From NCBI GenBank assembly GCA_003243445.1, contig QFQQ01000021.1:1-64000 (forward strand): a DNA stretch of 64,000 nt, read 5' to 3'. The notes under the pieces are model-generated. The model ran no database searches and was not told the DNA's origin. It worked only from the letters and a program-made list of their open reading frames with translations. How positions within the stretch are numbered: position 1 is the stretch's first letter; every line of letters begins with the position of its first letter. This DNA is from Citrobacter freundii (GTDB taxonomy: Bacteria > Bacteroidota > Bacteroidia > Chitinophagales > Chitinophagaceae). A program made the translations under genes and the position numbers. Of this stretch, positions 30,981 to 38,903 are shown piece after piece.

Positions 30981-33428
30981 TTACTCGCTTCGCAATGACT
31001 TCACCGGATTGGCCACAGCAGCTTTCACCGCATGAAATCCAACCGTCAGCAAGGCGATAATAATAGCGGCAAAGCCGGCCAGCGCAAACATCCACCATTC
31101 GATAGTGATGCGGTATGCAAAATCGCTGAGCCATTCAGTCATTGCCCACCAGGAAATTGGAGTGGCAATAACCAGTGCGATCAATACAAGTTTTACAAAA
31201 TCGGAAGACAGGATCCTGACGATGCCGGAGACAGATGCGCCCAGCACTTTGCGGATACCGATTTCTTTCGTGCGTTGGAAAGCAGTGATGATCGCAAGGC
31301 CAAACAAACCGAGGCAACTGATCACAACCGCAATAACAGTGGAAATATTGATCAGCCGCGAAACCTTCCGCTCTTCCTTGTACATTGCTTCCAATTGCTG
31401 ATCATAAAATTTATAGGAGAATGTTCCCGCAGGGTAAAAGCTATACCATTTTTTCTCAATCGCCTTGATCGTCTGCTGCCATTTGGAAGGATCGGCTGTA
31501 TTGAGCTTGATATTGAATTCATGCTCATTGTCCTTATCAGACATCAATGCCAGTGGATCGATCGTAGAATGAAAATCCTGCTGATGAAAATCCTTTACGA
31601 CACCAACAATGGGATATTTCTGATTCTCCTGACCGATGATCTTGCCAAGGGCATCCTGTGGAGATTTGAAACCGAACGCTTTTACCGCTGTCTCATTGAT
31701 GATAAATTCATTGATCGTATCAGATGCATGCAGATTACGTCCTGCAAGCAACTTCATTTCATATAAATGGACATAATTGGTGTCCACCGTCTTCCTGAAT
31801 ACCTGGCGCTTTACGGGCTCCACGGATGCATCAGGGCCGGCATACTCATACTGGCTCGAATTGTAATTGTTCGTCATTGGTTTTTGCCCTAACGAAACTG
31901 CAGTTATGCCCGCTTCTTTTCTTAATTCATCCGCAAGAGCAAATTGTTTGGATTCATATTCCTTCTTCCGTAATATTTTCCACGGAACATCCACCAGTAC
32001 GATCGCTTCTTTATTAAAACCCATATCCTTTTTCAACGTATAACGCAATTGCGCGCCCATGATCAATGCACCAACGATAAAGACCTGCGCGATCACAAAT
32101 TGGAAAACGATCAGCACTTTTCTCAGCACGAGCCTGTTGTTGCTTGTCTTGAACAAACCCTGCCCGCGCATGATACTCACCGGCTGCACCTTCGCGATCA
32201 GCCAGGCAGGATACCAACCGGCCAGCAATGTCACGATCAGCAGCAATGGCAACAGGAATAAGACCAGCCCCCATGGATTGGAATAGTCCATTGTTCCGTC
32301 CGGGATCACATCTTTCAGTAATGCGAACCCGATCTTTGTCAGGCCGAATGCAAGTATGATCGCCAGCAACACTGTAACAAGTGTTTCAGAAAAAACCTGC
32401 TGCATTAATGCGCGTCGTCCGCTTCCCAATACTTTGCGGACACCGATTTCTTTACTGCGTTGAGGGACCAGTGCAGTGCTGAGATTAATATAATTGATAC
32501 AGGCCAGTATCAGCAGAAAACCGCCAAGACCGATCAATCCATATAATACAGTCTTGCTTGCCTTCCGGATGTCGTATTCTTTTATATAGGTGGAAAAATG
32601 CGATTTCTCCAAAGGAAGCAGTTCGAGCCAGCGCTCCATCTTCCAGCTTGGCTTTTTCTCCGCCATGAACTGATCAACTTTTGATTTTACCAGCGCAGAG
32701 ATCTGCGACATCACTTTCGCTGTATCTGTGCCTGCGGGAAGCTGGAGATATACTTTGTCGCTGCCGTTGGTGTTTGTCCATTGATTCAGATCATACACCT
32801 TCGGCTTCATCACAAAGAATTCCTGTGTCAGAAACTCGGACGGATAAGAAAGATCTTTAACGATACCCGCCACTCTTTTTGGAATGGTATCGTTATAAGT
32901 GATCGTACGCCCGAGCAATTCGCTGACGGGTGTACTTCCAAAATACTTTTTTGCGCGGCTCTCAGTCAGCACAACGTTATCGGGCGTTCTTACAAAAGAC
33001 TGTGCATTGCCAACCAGCCATTGATAATGGACCAGTTCAAAATATGAACTGTCGACATCCGCCACATTTTCCGGATCTTCCACGATCAAGGGATCCTGTC
33101 CTGCCCTTTCCACTTTAACAGTTGAGAGCCATTTACCAAAAACAGGTACAACTTTATCGACGCCTCTTACCTGCTCGCGGATTCCCTGGTAAATAGGCGC
33201 GGACACGCCGCCATTATAGGATTCTTTTTCATCGAAAATAAATCCGCTGACAAGCCTGTAAGTGTTTTCGTGTTTCTCGAACCCACTCTCGAAACTGAAC
33301 TCATAACTAACAATGGTATAGATGATCCAGCATGCGCTGATACCAATAGCAAGACCCAATACATTTAATGCAGTAAAAAGACGATAACGGGCTAAACGAC
33401 GCAGCAGCGTTTTGAACGAGGTGGACAT
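30981..33428 (-). CDS. ABC transporter permease, MacB/FtsX type with duplicated FtsX domains
   Basis: This 815-residue membrane protein starts with an N-terminal transmembrane helix (about 20-42, LNVLGLAIGISACWIIY), followed by a periplasmic MacB-type domain. A first FtsX domain (about 285-410, RSKEIGVRKVLGSGRRAL) and a second (about 690-810, RTKEIGIRKVLGASVSGIV) follow, with a second periplasmic domain between. These large Bacteroidota permeases work with a separate ATPase, usually in lipoprotein or peptide export or in response to membrane stress. No ATP-binding subunit gene is next to it, so it is an orphan here. Substrate unknown. Confidence 0.88.
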   Translation of the reverse strand: MSTSFKTLLRRLARYRLFTALNVLGLAIGISACWIIYTIVSYEFSFESGFEKHENTYRLVSGFIFDEKESYNGGVSAPIYQGIREQVRGVDKVVPVFGKWLSTVKVERAGQDPLIVEDPENVADVDSSYFELVHYQWLVGNAQSFVRTPDNVVLTESRAKKYFGSTPVSELLGRTITYNDTIPKRVAGIVKDLSYPSEFLTQEFFVMKPKVYDLNQWTNTNGSDKVYLQLPAGTDTAKVMSQISALVKSKVDQFMAEKKPSWKMERWLELLPLEKSHFSTYIKEYDIRKASKTVLYGLIGLGGFLLILACINYINLSTALVPQRSKEIGVRKVLGSGRRALMQQVFSETLVTVLLAIILAFGLTKIGFALLKDVIPDGTMDYSNPWGLVLFLLPLLLIVTLLAGWYPAWLIAKVQPVSIMRGQGLFKTSNNRLVLRKVLIVFQFVIAQVFIVGALIMGAQLRYTLKKDMGFNKEAIVLVDVPWKILRKKEYESKQFALADELRKEAGITAVSLGQKPMTNNYNSSQYEYAGPDASVEPVKRQVFRKTVDTNYVHLYEMKLLAGRNLHASDTINEFIINETAVKAFGFKSPQDALGKIIGQENQKYPIVGVVKDFHQQDFHSTIDPLALMSDKDNEHEFNIKLNTADPSKWQQTIKAIEKKWYSFYPAGTFSYKFYDQQLEAMYKEERKVSRLINISTVIAVVISCLGLFGLAIITAFQRTKEIGIRKVLGASVSGIVRILSSDFVKLVLIALVIATPISWWAMTEWLSDFAYRITIEWWMFALAGFAAIIIALLTVGFHAVKAAVANPVKSLRSE

Positions 33429-33594
33429 TGTACAATAGTTTTTGGTGATGTATTTGACCTGAAGCCATTAACCGCACAAACTGAAATAAATTCCGTTCCA
33501 TTTTTTCAACAATCTGATAGACAATCAATAACAAAAAATCTATTTAACGAAACTGTTCGTATCCGGACAGTTGTTGTGCGTTGCCGGACGGGAC

Positions 33595-33835
33595 AGGGAG
33601 GTTTGGGAGGTTTCAGGGGTTCCAGGGGCTCCAGAGGTTCCAGAGGTTCCAGAGAGGTTTCAGGAGTTCAAGAGGTTGCTACAGCAGTTGAACTTGAACA
33701 CGGCATCGATATGACAATTTCCGGCACTATGCAGGAGTAAAACAGCAATTCCGTTTATACGTGTTTTCAAACCGCGGTAGCAACCTCTGGAACCCCTGAA
33801 ACCTATGAAACCTCTGGAACCTATAAAACCTCTCC
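33595..33835. repeat. Family 2 nonamer inverted-arm element, copy d
   Basis: The left arm (33595-33690) contains GGTTCCAGAGGTTCCAGAG and ends GGTTGCTACAGCAG. The right arm (33770-33835) starts CCGCGGTAGCAACC. It occupies the divergent region between the permease and AraC genes, ending 37 bp before the AraC start, and so overlaps where its promoter should be. No gene lies in 33429-33871. Confidence 0.8.
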
Positions 33836-33871
33836 TATTCTTTATCTTTACCTCTTGCGTAATAGCTTTTT

Positions 33872-34726
33872 ATGAAATTGAAAATAGCCGACCCCAAAAC
33901 CGGGGGCGATCTTTTGCTGATCCGGGATGAAGATTCGTTTGATCATGCCGCCCTCACCCGGGATCGTGATAAGAAATATTTTACCATCGCCTGGAATGCG
34001 TCGGGTGATCAGACGGTCACTATCGATGGCACAAGCTATCCATTCCGCCGGCATACGATCCTGCCATTGATGTTCAACCAGACCTTCAATTTTGAAAAGC
34101 CCGACGGGATCATTGCCTGGCAGTTCAACCGCGAATTTTATTGCATCATTGATAATGATGCCGAAGTAAGCTGCGCCGGTTTCCTTTTCGGCCTCGGCGA
34201 TATTCTTTTTCTGAGCATCGATGATTCATTACAGCAAAAATTAAAACTGCTTCTGGATATTTTCACAGAAGAACTAAATACGAAAGATCATATCCAGCAG
34301 GATATGCTGGTCATGTTGCTGAAGCGTTTGATCATCACCATCACCACGCTCGCACGTTCACATTTTTCTCCGGATGAAAAGAATCATGAACAGCGTTTGG
34401 ACATCTTCAGAAAATTCAACCTGCTTGTCGAAAATCATTTCCGTGAAGAACATGCGTTGGACTTTTATGCAAAGAAATTAAGTAAGTCGCCCAAAACACT
34501 ATCCAATACATTTTCTTTATACAGCGATAGGTCTCCCTTACAACTCATACAGGAAAGGATCGTGCTTGAAGCAAGACGTTTACTTTCTTACACCAACAAA
34601 TCTGTAAAGCAGGTGACTTATGAATTGGGATTTGAAGATCCGGCATACTTCAGTAACTTTTTCAAGAAGCATGTCGGGAAGTCACCGGTGGATTTCAGGA
34701 ATGAACTGGAAGGGATCAGGGATTAA
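33872..34726 (+). CDS. AraC-family transcriptional regulator
   Basis: The 284-residue protein has a C-terminal AraC double helix-turn-helix (about 190-282), with the signature ERIVLEARRLLSYTNKSVKQ, YELGFEDPAYFSNFFKKHVG and SPVDFR. The N-terminal half (about 1-170) is a cupin-like ligand-binding domain of the Bacteroidota type. It probably activates a nearby or distant operon in response to a small molecule; the downstream porin gene is 710 bp away behind a long palindrome. Target not identifiable from sequence. Confidence 0.88.
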   Translation: MKLKIADPKTGGDLLLIRDEDSFDHAALTRDRDKKYFTIAWNASGDQTVTIDGTSYPFRRHTILPLMFNQTFNFEKPDGIIAWQFNREFYCIIDNDAEVSCAGFLFGLGDILFLSIDDSLQQKLKLLLDIFTEELNTKDHIQQDMLVMLLKRLIITITTLARSHFSPDEKNHEQRLDIFRKFNLLVENHFREEHALDFYAKKLSKSPKTLSNTFSLYSDRSPLQLIQERIVLEARRLLSYTNKSVKQVTYELGFEDPAYFSNFFKKHVGKSPVDFRNELEGIRD

Positions 34727-34816
34727 AATGCAATCTCGTTCATTTAAGGCGTGAAGAGCAATCACCCCGGCCGGGTAATGTCATTAAGTTAAGAAGTGTC
34801 ATCTTTCATACTGGCT

Positions 34817-35070
34817 TAAGGCTCCTCCTCCGGCGGACACGTCCCGCAGATTTCGCAGATTTACCCATCTGATTGTTGCCCCTTTATTCCATAATAAAAC
34901 TGGCTTCAGCCTGTATCCGCAGATTACGCAGATATCTTCAAGTTATCAGAAAATTATCTGCGAGATCTGCGGACGCTGATAAAACATAGTCGTTTATAGG
35001 TGATCATTTCATTGTCGGACTGATAAATCTGCGAAATCTGCGGGACGTGTCCGCCGGAGGAGGAGCCTTA
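34817..35070. repeat. Family 5 element, 47-bp perfect inverted repeat
   Basis: Bases 34817-34863 and 35024-35070 are exact inverted copies over 47 bp (TAAGGCTCCTCCTCCGGC ... GCAGATTTA), and the symmetry continues outwards over ACTGGC with one mismatch. Interior text has more AATCTGCGA-type units. It is homologous to the copy at 17180-17454 but lacks a short CTTCGCTA segment. The rest of 34727-35436 shows no gene. Confidence 0.9.
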
Positions 35071-35436
35071 CGCCAGTACTGGAAGAACAAGCTTCTCAAC
35101 TTACTATATACATACGGGGCAGGTTGATCTGCTACCGTCAAATTAAGGTTCACTTGGCTGAATCCGTTAATAATACCTGGAGCTTGATCACAACATTTTA
35201 CAGACTCCAAATTTTCGCTTAACAACTCAAGTCTCCAAATTGTTTCGTCCATATAATATCATTAACAAGGTATTCACCAAACAACTTCTCCGGTTTTACC
35301 GTTGTTCCGAAATAGACATAAAAAAGCTCCAAATGAACATTTTCTGGAGTGTAGTTAGTTCCCAATTTTGCTGTTGAATAGCGCTATTGAAGATTTTAGT
35401 TATTAAGACGATTAATGTTAAAGAAATATTTTTACT

Positions 35437-36081
35437 ATGAAGAAAAGAATAATGAGTGTTATCGCTATTGCTTTACTGGCATCCGTTAATACGATCAAAG
35501 CACAAAGTAAATGGGCTGTAAGTGTGAAAGGTTCTCCTGCGCTGAGCTGGATGCATAACTCAGACGATAAAGACCTGACTGGTTTCGACAGCAAAACAAA
35601 ATTCACCGGAAATTTCGGACTTGGCGTTGAATATGCATTGTCTCAGCATTGGGGACTCGGTCTCGATGCATTGTATTCATTGCAGGGAAGAAAATTTGAT
35701 TTCACCAACACTGAATACAATCAGAAGAACGATTATATCAAGATCCCATTGTATGCAAGCTATCGCGCACCATTGAGCAGTTCAGTTGCATTTGTTGGTA
35801 AACTCGGACCACAACTCAGCATCCTTACCAATTCAGAACTGAAAGGTGGCAGTCAGAAAATTGATACCAAAGATCAATACAAAGACATCACATTCGGTGG
35901 TATGGCAAATGCCGGTGTTGAGTTCAATCTCACAAAAACCCTTGCGCTGGCAACAGGTGTACGATTTGATTATGACTTCACGAATGCAGAAGATAAGAAT
36001 TATGCAAACTATCCTGCAAACCGTGCGAAGACATACAACTCTACACTGGGACTGGAGATCGGCTTGAAATATAAATTATAA
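35437..36081 (+). CDS. Outer-membrane beta-barrel protein (PorT family)
   Basis: A 214-residue protein with signal peptide (MKKRIMSVIAIALLASVNTIKAQ) and a small barrel pattern: KWAVSVKGSPALSWMH, GNFGLGVEYALSQHWGLG, IKIPLYASYRAP, ending EIGLKYKL. It belongs to the porin-like beta-barrel family common in Bacteroidota. Role unknown. It is transcribed alone and is followed by a hairpin before the convergent AraC gene. Codon use is like its neighbours. Confidence 0.82.
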   Translation: MKKRIMSVIAIALLASVNTIKAQSKWAVSVKGSPALSWMHNSDDKDLTGFDSKTKFTGNFGLGVEYALSQHWGLGLDALYSLQGRKFDFTNTEYNQKNDYIKIPLYASYRAPLSSSVAFVGKLGPQLSILTNSELKGGSQKIDTKDQYKDITFGGMANAGVEFNLTKTLALATGVRFDYDFTNAEDKNYANYPANRAKTYNSTLGLEIGLKYKL

Positions 36082-36136
36082 GAACAGGTGTTTTTTCGCA
36101 GGTGGTAGGTTTAAGGTAAGTTCATACAGTTCCTCC

Positions 36137-36225
36137 GACGATTGAACTTGCCCGGCGTAGTCATGTACTACGCGGAAGCGGGGCTTGATTTATCAGGTCC
36201 CGTTTCTTATTTTAGACAACTGAAC
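36137..36225. terminator. Probable bidirectional terminator between convergent genes
   Basis: GCCCGGCGTAGT CATGT ACTACGCGGAAGCGGGGC forms a hairpin (core CGTAGT/ACTACG) between the stop codons of the porin gene and the minus-strand AraC gene. It has T-rich flanks but no long T run. Confidence 0.4.
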
Positions 36226-36231
36226 ATTGCG

Positions 36232-37062
36232 CTATCCTATACCACTTAACTGATAATATGGTCCGGCCGCATTTGCAATCAATGATGGATTCACTCCCGA
36301 GAATTCTTTGAAATCCCTGATCATATGCGATTGATCAGCAAAACCATAATCAAAGGAAAGCGATGCCCAGGAGATATCCTGCATTCCCGTTTGCTTTAAA
36401 TGCTGGTATGCACTGCGAAAACGGATGATGCGTGTGTATGTTTTTGGAGTTGTTCCTAACTCATCTTTAAAATTCCGCTGAAGCTGCCGTTCTGTAACAT
36501 ACAATATTTTACAAAGCTCTTCAACAGTGATATTCCCTTTTGTTTCCCGGATAAGCCGTGTGGCATGATGCAAACGATTCTCTTCAAACCTTAATTGCCT
36601 TACACGGCCTTCCAGGTATTGCGCTGCAATCTGCATTAATTGAACCGGATCTTCAATCCCCATCAGCTGATCTGCAAACGAACGGATCCTGGCATTCATG
36701 AAATTGGCGACATCGGTATAATCATTGAACAAAGCAGAAGCTGGCACCTTAAACAACTGCACCAGATTCTCCGGCTTCAGGTTGATCCCGAAACAAACCG
36801 ATCTTCCTCTCGTTCTCCACGTAACCGTTTCCTTATAGATCCCTACAAAAAAAGCATCCGGCAACCGCTGCCACCCACCATTCATAAACACATCACACTG
36901 CTGACCATTTATATGAAAAATGATCTGCGTCATCCCCAAAGGAAGACAAACCTGCAACGGAGAGAATTCATCCGTTTCCCCATCAAATAACTGATACCAG
37001 TAATTCTCAACATAGGGTTGAAGAAGAAACGTGGGCCGGTATTCTTTGTAGGTGATATGCAT
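36232..37062 (-). CDS. AraC-family regulator with DUF6597-like N-terminal domain
   Basis: The 276-residue protein has an N-terminal DUF6597-like sensor (about 8-130, YRPTFLLQPYVENYWYQ, RTRGRSVCFGINLKPENL) and a C-terminal AraC helix-turn-helix (about 165-265, EELCKILYVTERQLQRNFKDE, FDYGFADQSHMIRDFKEFSG). It is probably a small-molecule-responsive activator. The hemerythrin gene lies upstream on the same strand, separated by a 283-bp repeat element. No specific target is evident. Confidence 0.88.
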   Translation of the reverse strand: MHITYKEYRPTFLLQPYVENYWYQLFDGETDEFSPLQVCLPLGMTQIIFHINGQQCDVFMNGGWQRLPDAFFVGIYKETVTWRTRGRSVCFGINLKPENLVQLFKVPASALFNDYTDVANFMNARIRSFADQLMGIEDPVQLMQIAAQYLEGRVRQLRFEENRLHHATRLIRETKGNITVEELCKILYVTERQLQRNFKDELGTTPKTYTRIIRFRSAYQHLKQTGMQDISWASLSFDYGFADQSHMIRDFKEFSGVNPSLIANAAGPYYQLSGIG

Positions 37063-37082
37063 GGTGGTGAGTTTGGGGGTTG

Positions 37083-37345
37083 AGGGGTTTCATAGGTTCC
37101 AGGGGTTTCAGAAGTTCCAGGGGTTCCATAAGTTCCAGAGGTTCCATAGGTTTCATAGGTTGCTGCCGCGCTTTGAAATAACCTTATAACGGACTGCCGA
37201 TCTTTACAAGCTACATATATCCTGAGTTATTTGATTCAATAATTTATGGGAGGTCTCCAACCGCGGCAGCAACCTATGAAACCTATGAAACCTCTGGAAC
37301 TTCTGGAACCCCTGGAACCTATGAAACCTCTGGAACCTTTAAACC
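37083..37345. repeat. Family 2 nonamer inverted-arm element, copy e
   Basis: Left arm 37083-37170 (ending GGTTGCTGCCGCG), loop about 90 bp, right arm 37261-37345 (starting CCGCGGCAGCAACC). It fills the whole hemerythrin-AraC gap, and the last repeat unit touches the hemerythrin stop codon. Confidence 0.88.
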
Positions 37346-38014
37346 TTACCCGGCCAGCGCCTTCTCAATCTCCACAAACCTCTCCGCCGGTACTTCCTGC
37401 TTCGCCAGTGAAAAATAAATATCGAACACCGGTGGTGGTGCGCCGTGGCGGATACCGGTAAGCCAGCCGATGATCTCAGGGTTGCTGATACTGCGCATCA
37501 TCCATTTGCTTTCTTCCATTAGTGTTGCGGGATCTATACTTTGCACGATCGCGTTTTCAGCAGCCAGCAGATCCTGGTCAGTATAATGATTCCACAAGTT
37601 CAGCAGCAGTACATTCTCTTCTTTATTCATATGATAAAGATTGAATGCAATGAATTCATTGAACGCGTAAAAGATCGCCTGACCTGTTGCAGCACGCTCT
37701 CCGTCGTTATCGGCCTGCAACCACGCTTTCAGCGCGCCGCGCAGATCATCGGAAAGACGATGATCTACTTCATGTTCCTGTTCAAATTCCTTTGCCAGCG
37801 CTTCATTATTTTTAAACGCCAGCGGCAGCAGGTGAAGATCTTCGTGATGCGCATGCTCATCAAAGATGTCCATCACCCAGCTCACGCGGTTAACAGTTAC
37901 GGCTGCGGTCTGCTGACTGAAATCCGTACGCTGGATCATAGCAGCAGTGTCATACAACATGGCACGAAGGCCTTTGTGAATGTTATTAAAAACATTGTAA
38001 CGATTAGGAGTCAT
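37346..38014 (-). CDS. Hemerythrin-domain protein
   Basis: The 222-residue protein has a four-helix hemerythrin-like fold in its first about 160 residues. Candidate diiron ligands are H13 (NNIHKGLR), the HAHHED cluster near 54-59, the QEHEVDH segment and YHMNKEENVL. Hemerythrins bind oxygen, or act in iron, NO or redox sensing. The C-terminal part (about 165-222) is less conserved and ends EKALAG. The gene follows a long tandem-repeat region and precedes the AraC gene on the same strand. Function beyond diiron binding is unknown. Confidence 0.85.
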   Translation of the reverse strand: MTPNRYNVFNNIHKGLRAMLYDTAAMIQRTDFSQQTAAVTVNRVSWVMDIFDEHAHHEDLHLLPLAFKNNEALAKEFEQEHEVDHRLSDDLRGALKAWLQADNDGERAATGQAIFYAFNEFIAFNLYHMNKEENVLLLNLWNHYTDQDLLAAENAIVQSIDPATLMEESKWMMRSISNPEIIGWLTGIRHGAPPPVFDIYFSLAKQEVPAERFVEIEKALAG

Positions 38015-38180
38015 ATTATTTTTTTTATGACAAAACTATCATCGCCGCACCCCTCAGTATAGAAGAAAACCGACATTTTTAAGCGGTTGGCCACGATGAA
38101 CATGTGAAGATGCAGCTGTTGGACGTGAATGCCTTGGGGATCCGGGTGAGTTGAGGGAAATGGTGTGTGAGATGGGGGGG

Positions 38181-38738
38181 AGGCCGCTGCGCGGCCTGAC
38201 CACCGACGGCCGACCGCCGACCGCCGTACCGATCCTTAAATTAGAAAGCCCGCTTTATAATCTGATAATAGAGAACATTTCAATTTAAAAGATTGATACT
38301 ACCACTGGCCGACCGCCGACCACGGTCCCAATCCTTAAAGTAAATAGTCTGCTTGATTATCTGACAATAGGGAACATTTCAATTTAAAAGATCGATATTA
38401 CCACCGGCCGACCATCGACCGCGGTACCGGTCCTTAAATTAGACAGCCCGCTTTATAATCTGATAATAGAGAACATTTCAATTTAAAAAGATTGATATTA
38501 CCGACGGCCTACCGCTGACCGCCGTACCGATCCTTAAATTAGATAGTCCGCTTAATAATCTGATAAAAGAGAACATTTCAATTAAAAGATCGATACTACC
38601 ACCGCCGACCGTCGACCACGGTGCCAATCCTTAAAGTAGATAGTCTGCTTGATTATCTGACAATAGAGAACATTTCAATTTAAAAGATTGGTACCGCGGT
38701 CGGCGGTCGGCCGTCTGCGGTCAGGCCGCACAGCGGCC
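38181..38738. repeat. Family 1 element with its core amplified into five 99-bp tandem units
   Basis: Outer arms GGCCGCTGCGCGGCCTGACC (38182-) and GGTCAGGCCGCACAGCGGCC (-38738) are inverted. Between them an ATCCTTAAA landmark recurs at 38232, 38331, 38430, 38530 and 38627. Each unit is a GC-rich heptamer segment (GACCGCCGACCGCCGTACC-like) plus about 70 bp of A/T-rich text containing GAGAACATTTCAATTTAAAA. Units 1, 3 and 4 share one subtype, units 2 and 5 another (CTGCTTGATTATCTGACAAT). No gene is visible in 38015-38903. Confidence 0.9.
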
Positions 38739-38903
38739 TTTGTCACCCCCCTGTCAATTCCTCCCCCGTTTCCCTATCTCGTAAACGCATTTCCCTTCTT
38801 AGCAAGTCCCTGCATTCCCGCAGGTTTACTTTCGCGAAATTTTTGTCCGGAGATCGTATCCGGATAATAACTGCTTACATCTTCTTATTAAAAAAAACAG
38901 ACA

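Noticed and set aside
35004..35252. 82-residue minus-strand open frame before the porin gene
   Set aside because: Its C-terminal third reads the family 5 palindrome arm, and the rest matches nothing I know.
38182..38738. CRISPR array
   Set aside because: The 99-bp spacing looked array-like, but the 'spacers' are nearly identical to each other and no cas genes are present.
38746..38903. Cobalamin or other riboswitch before the siderophore receptor
   Set aside because: No B12-box or other conserved riboswitch core was found, and no Fur-like palindrome.
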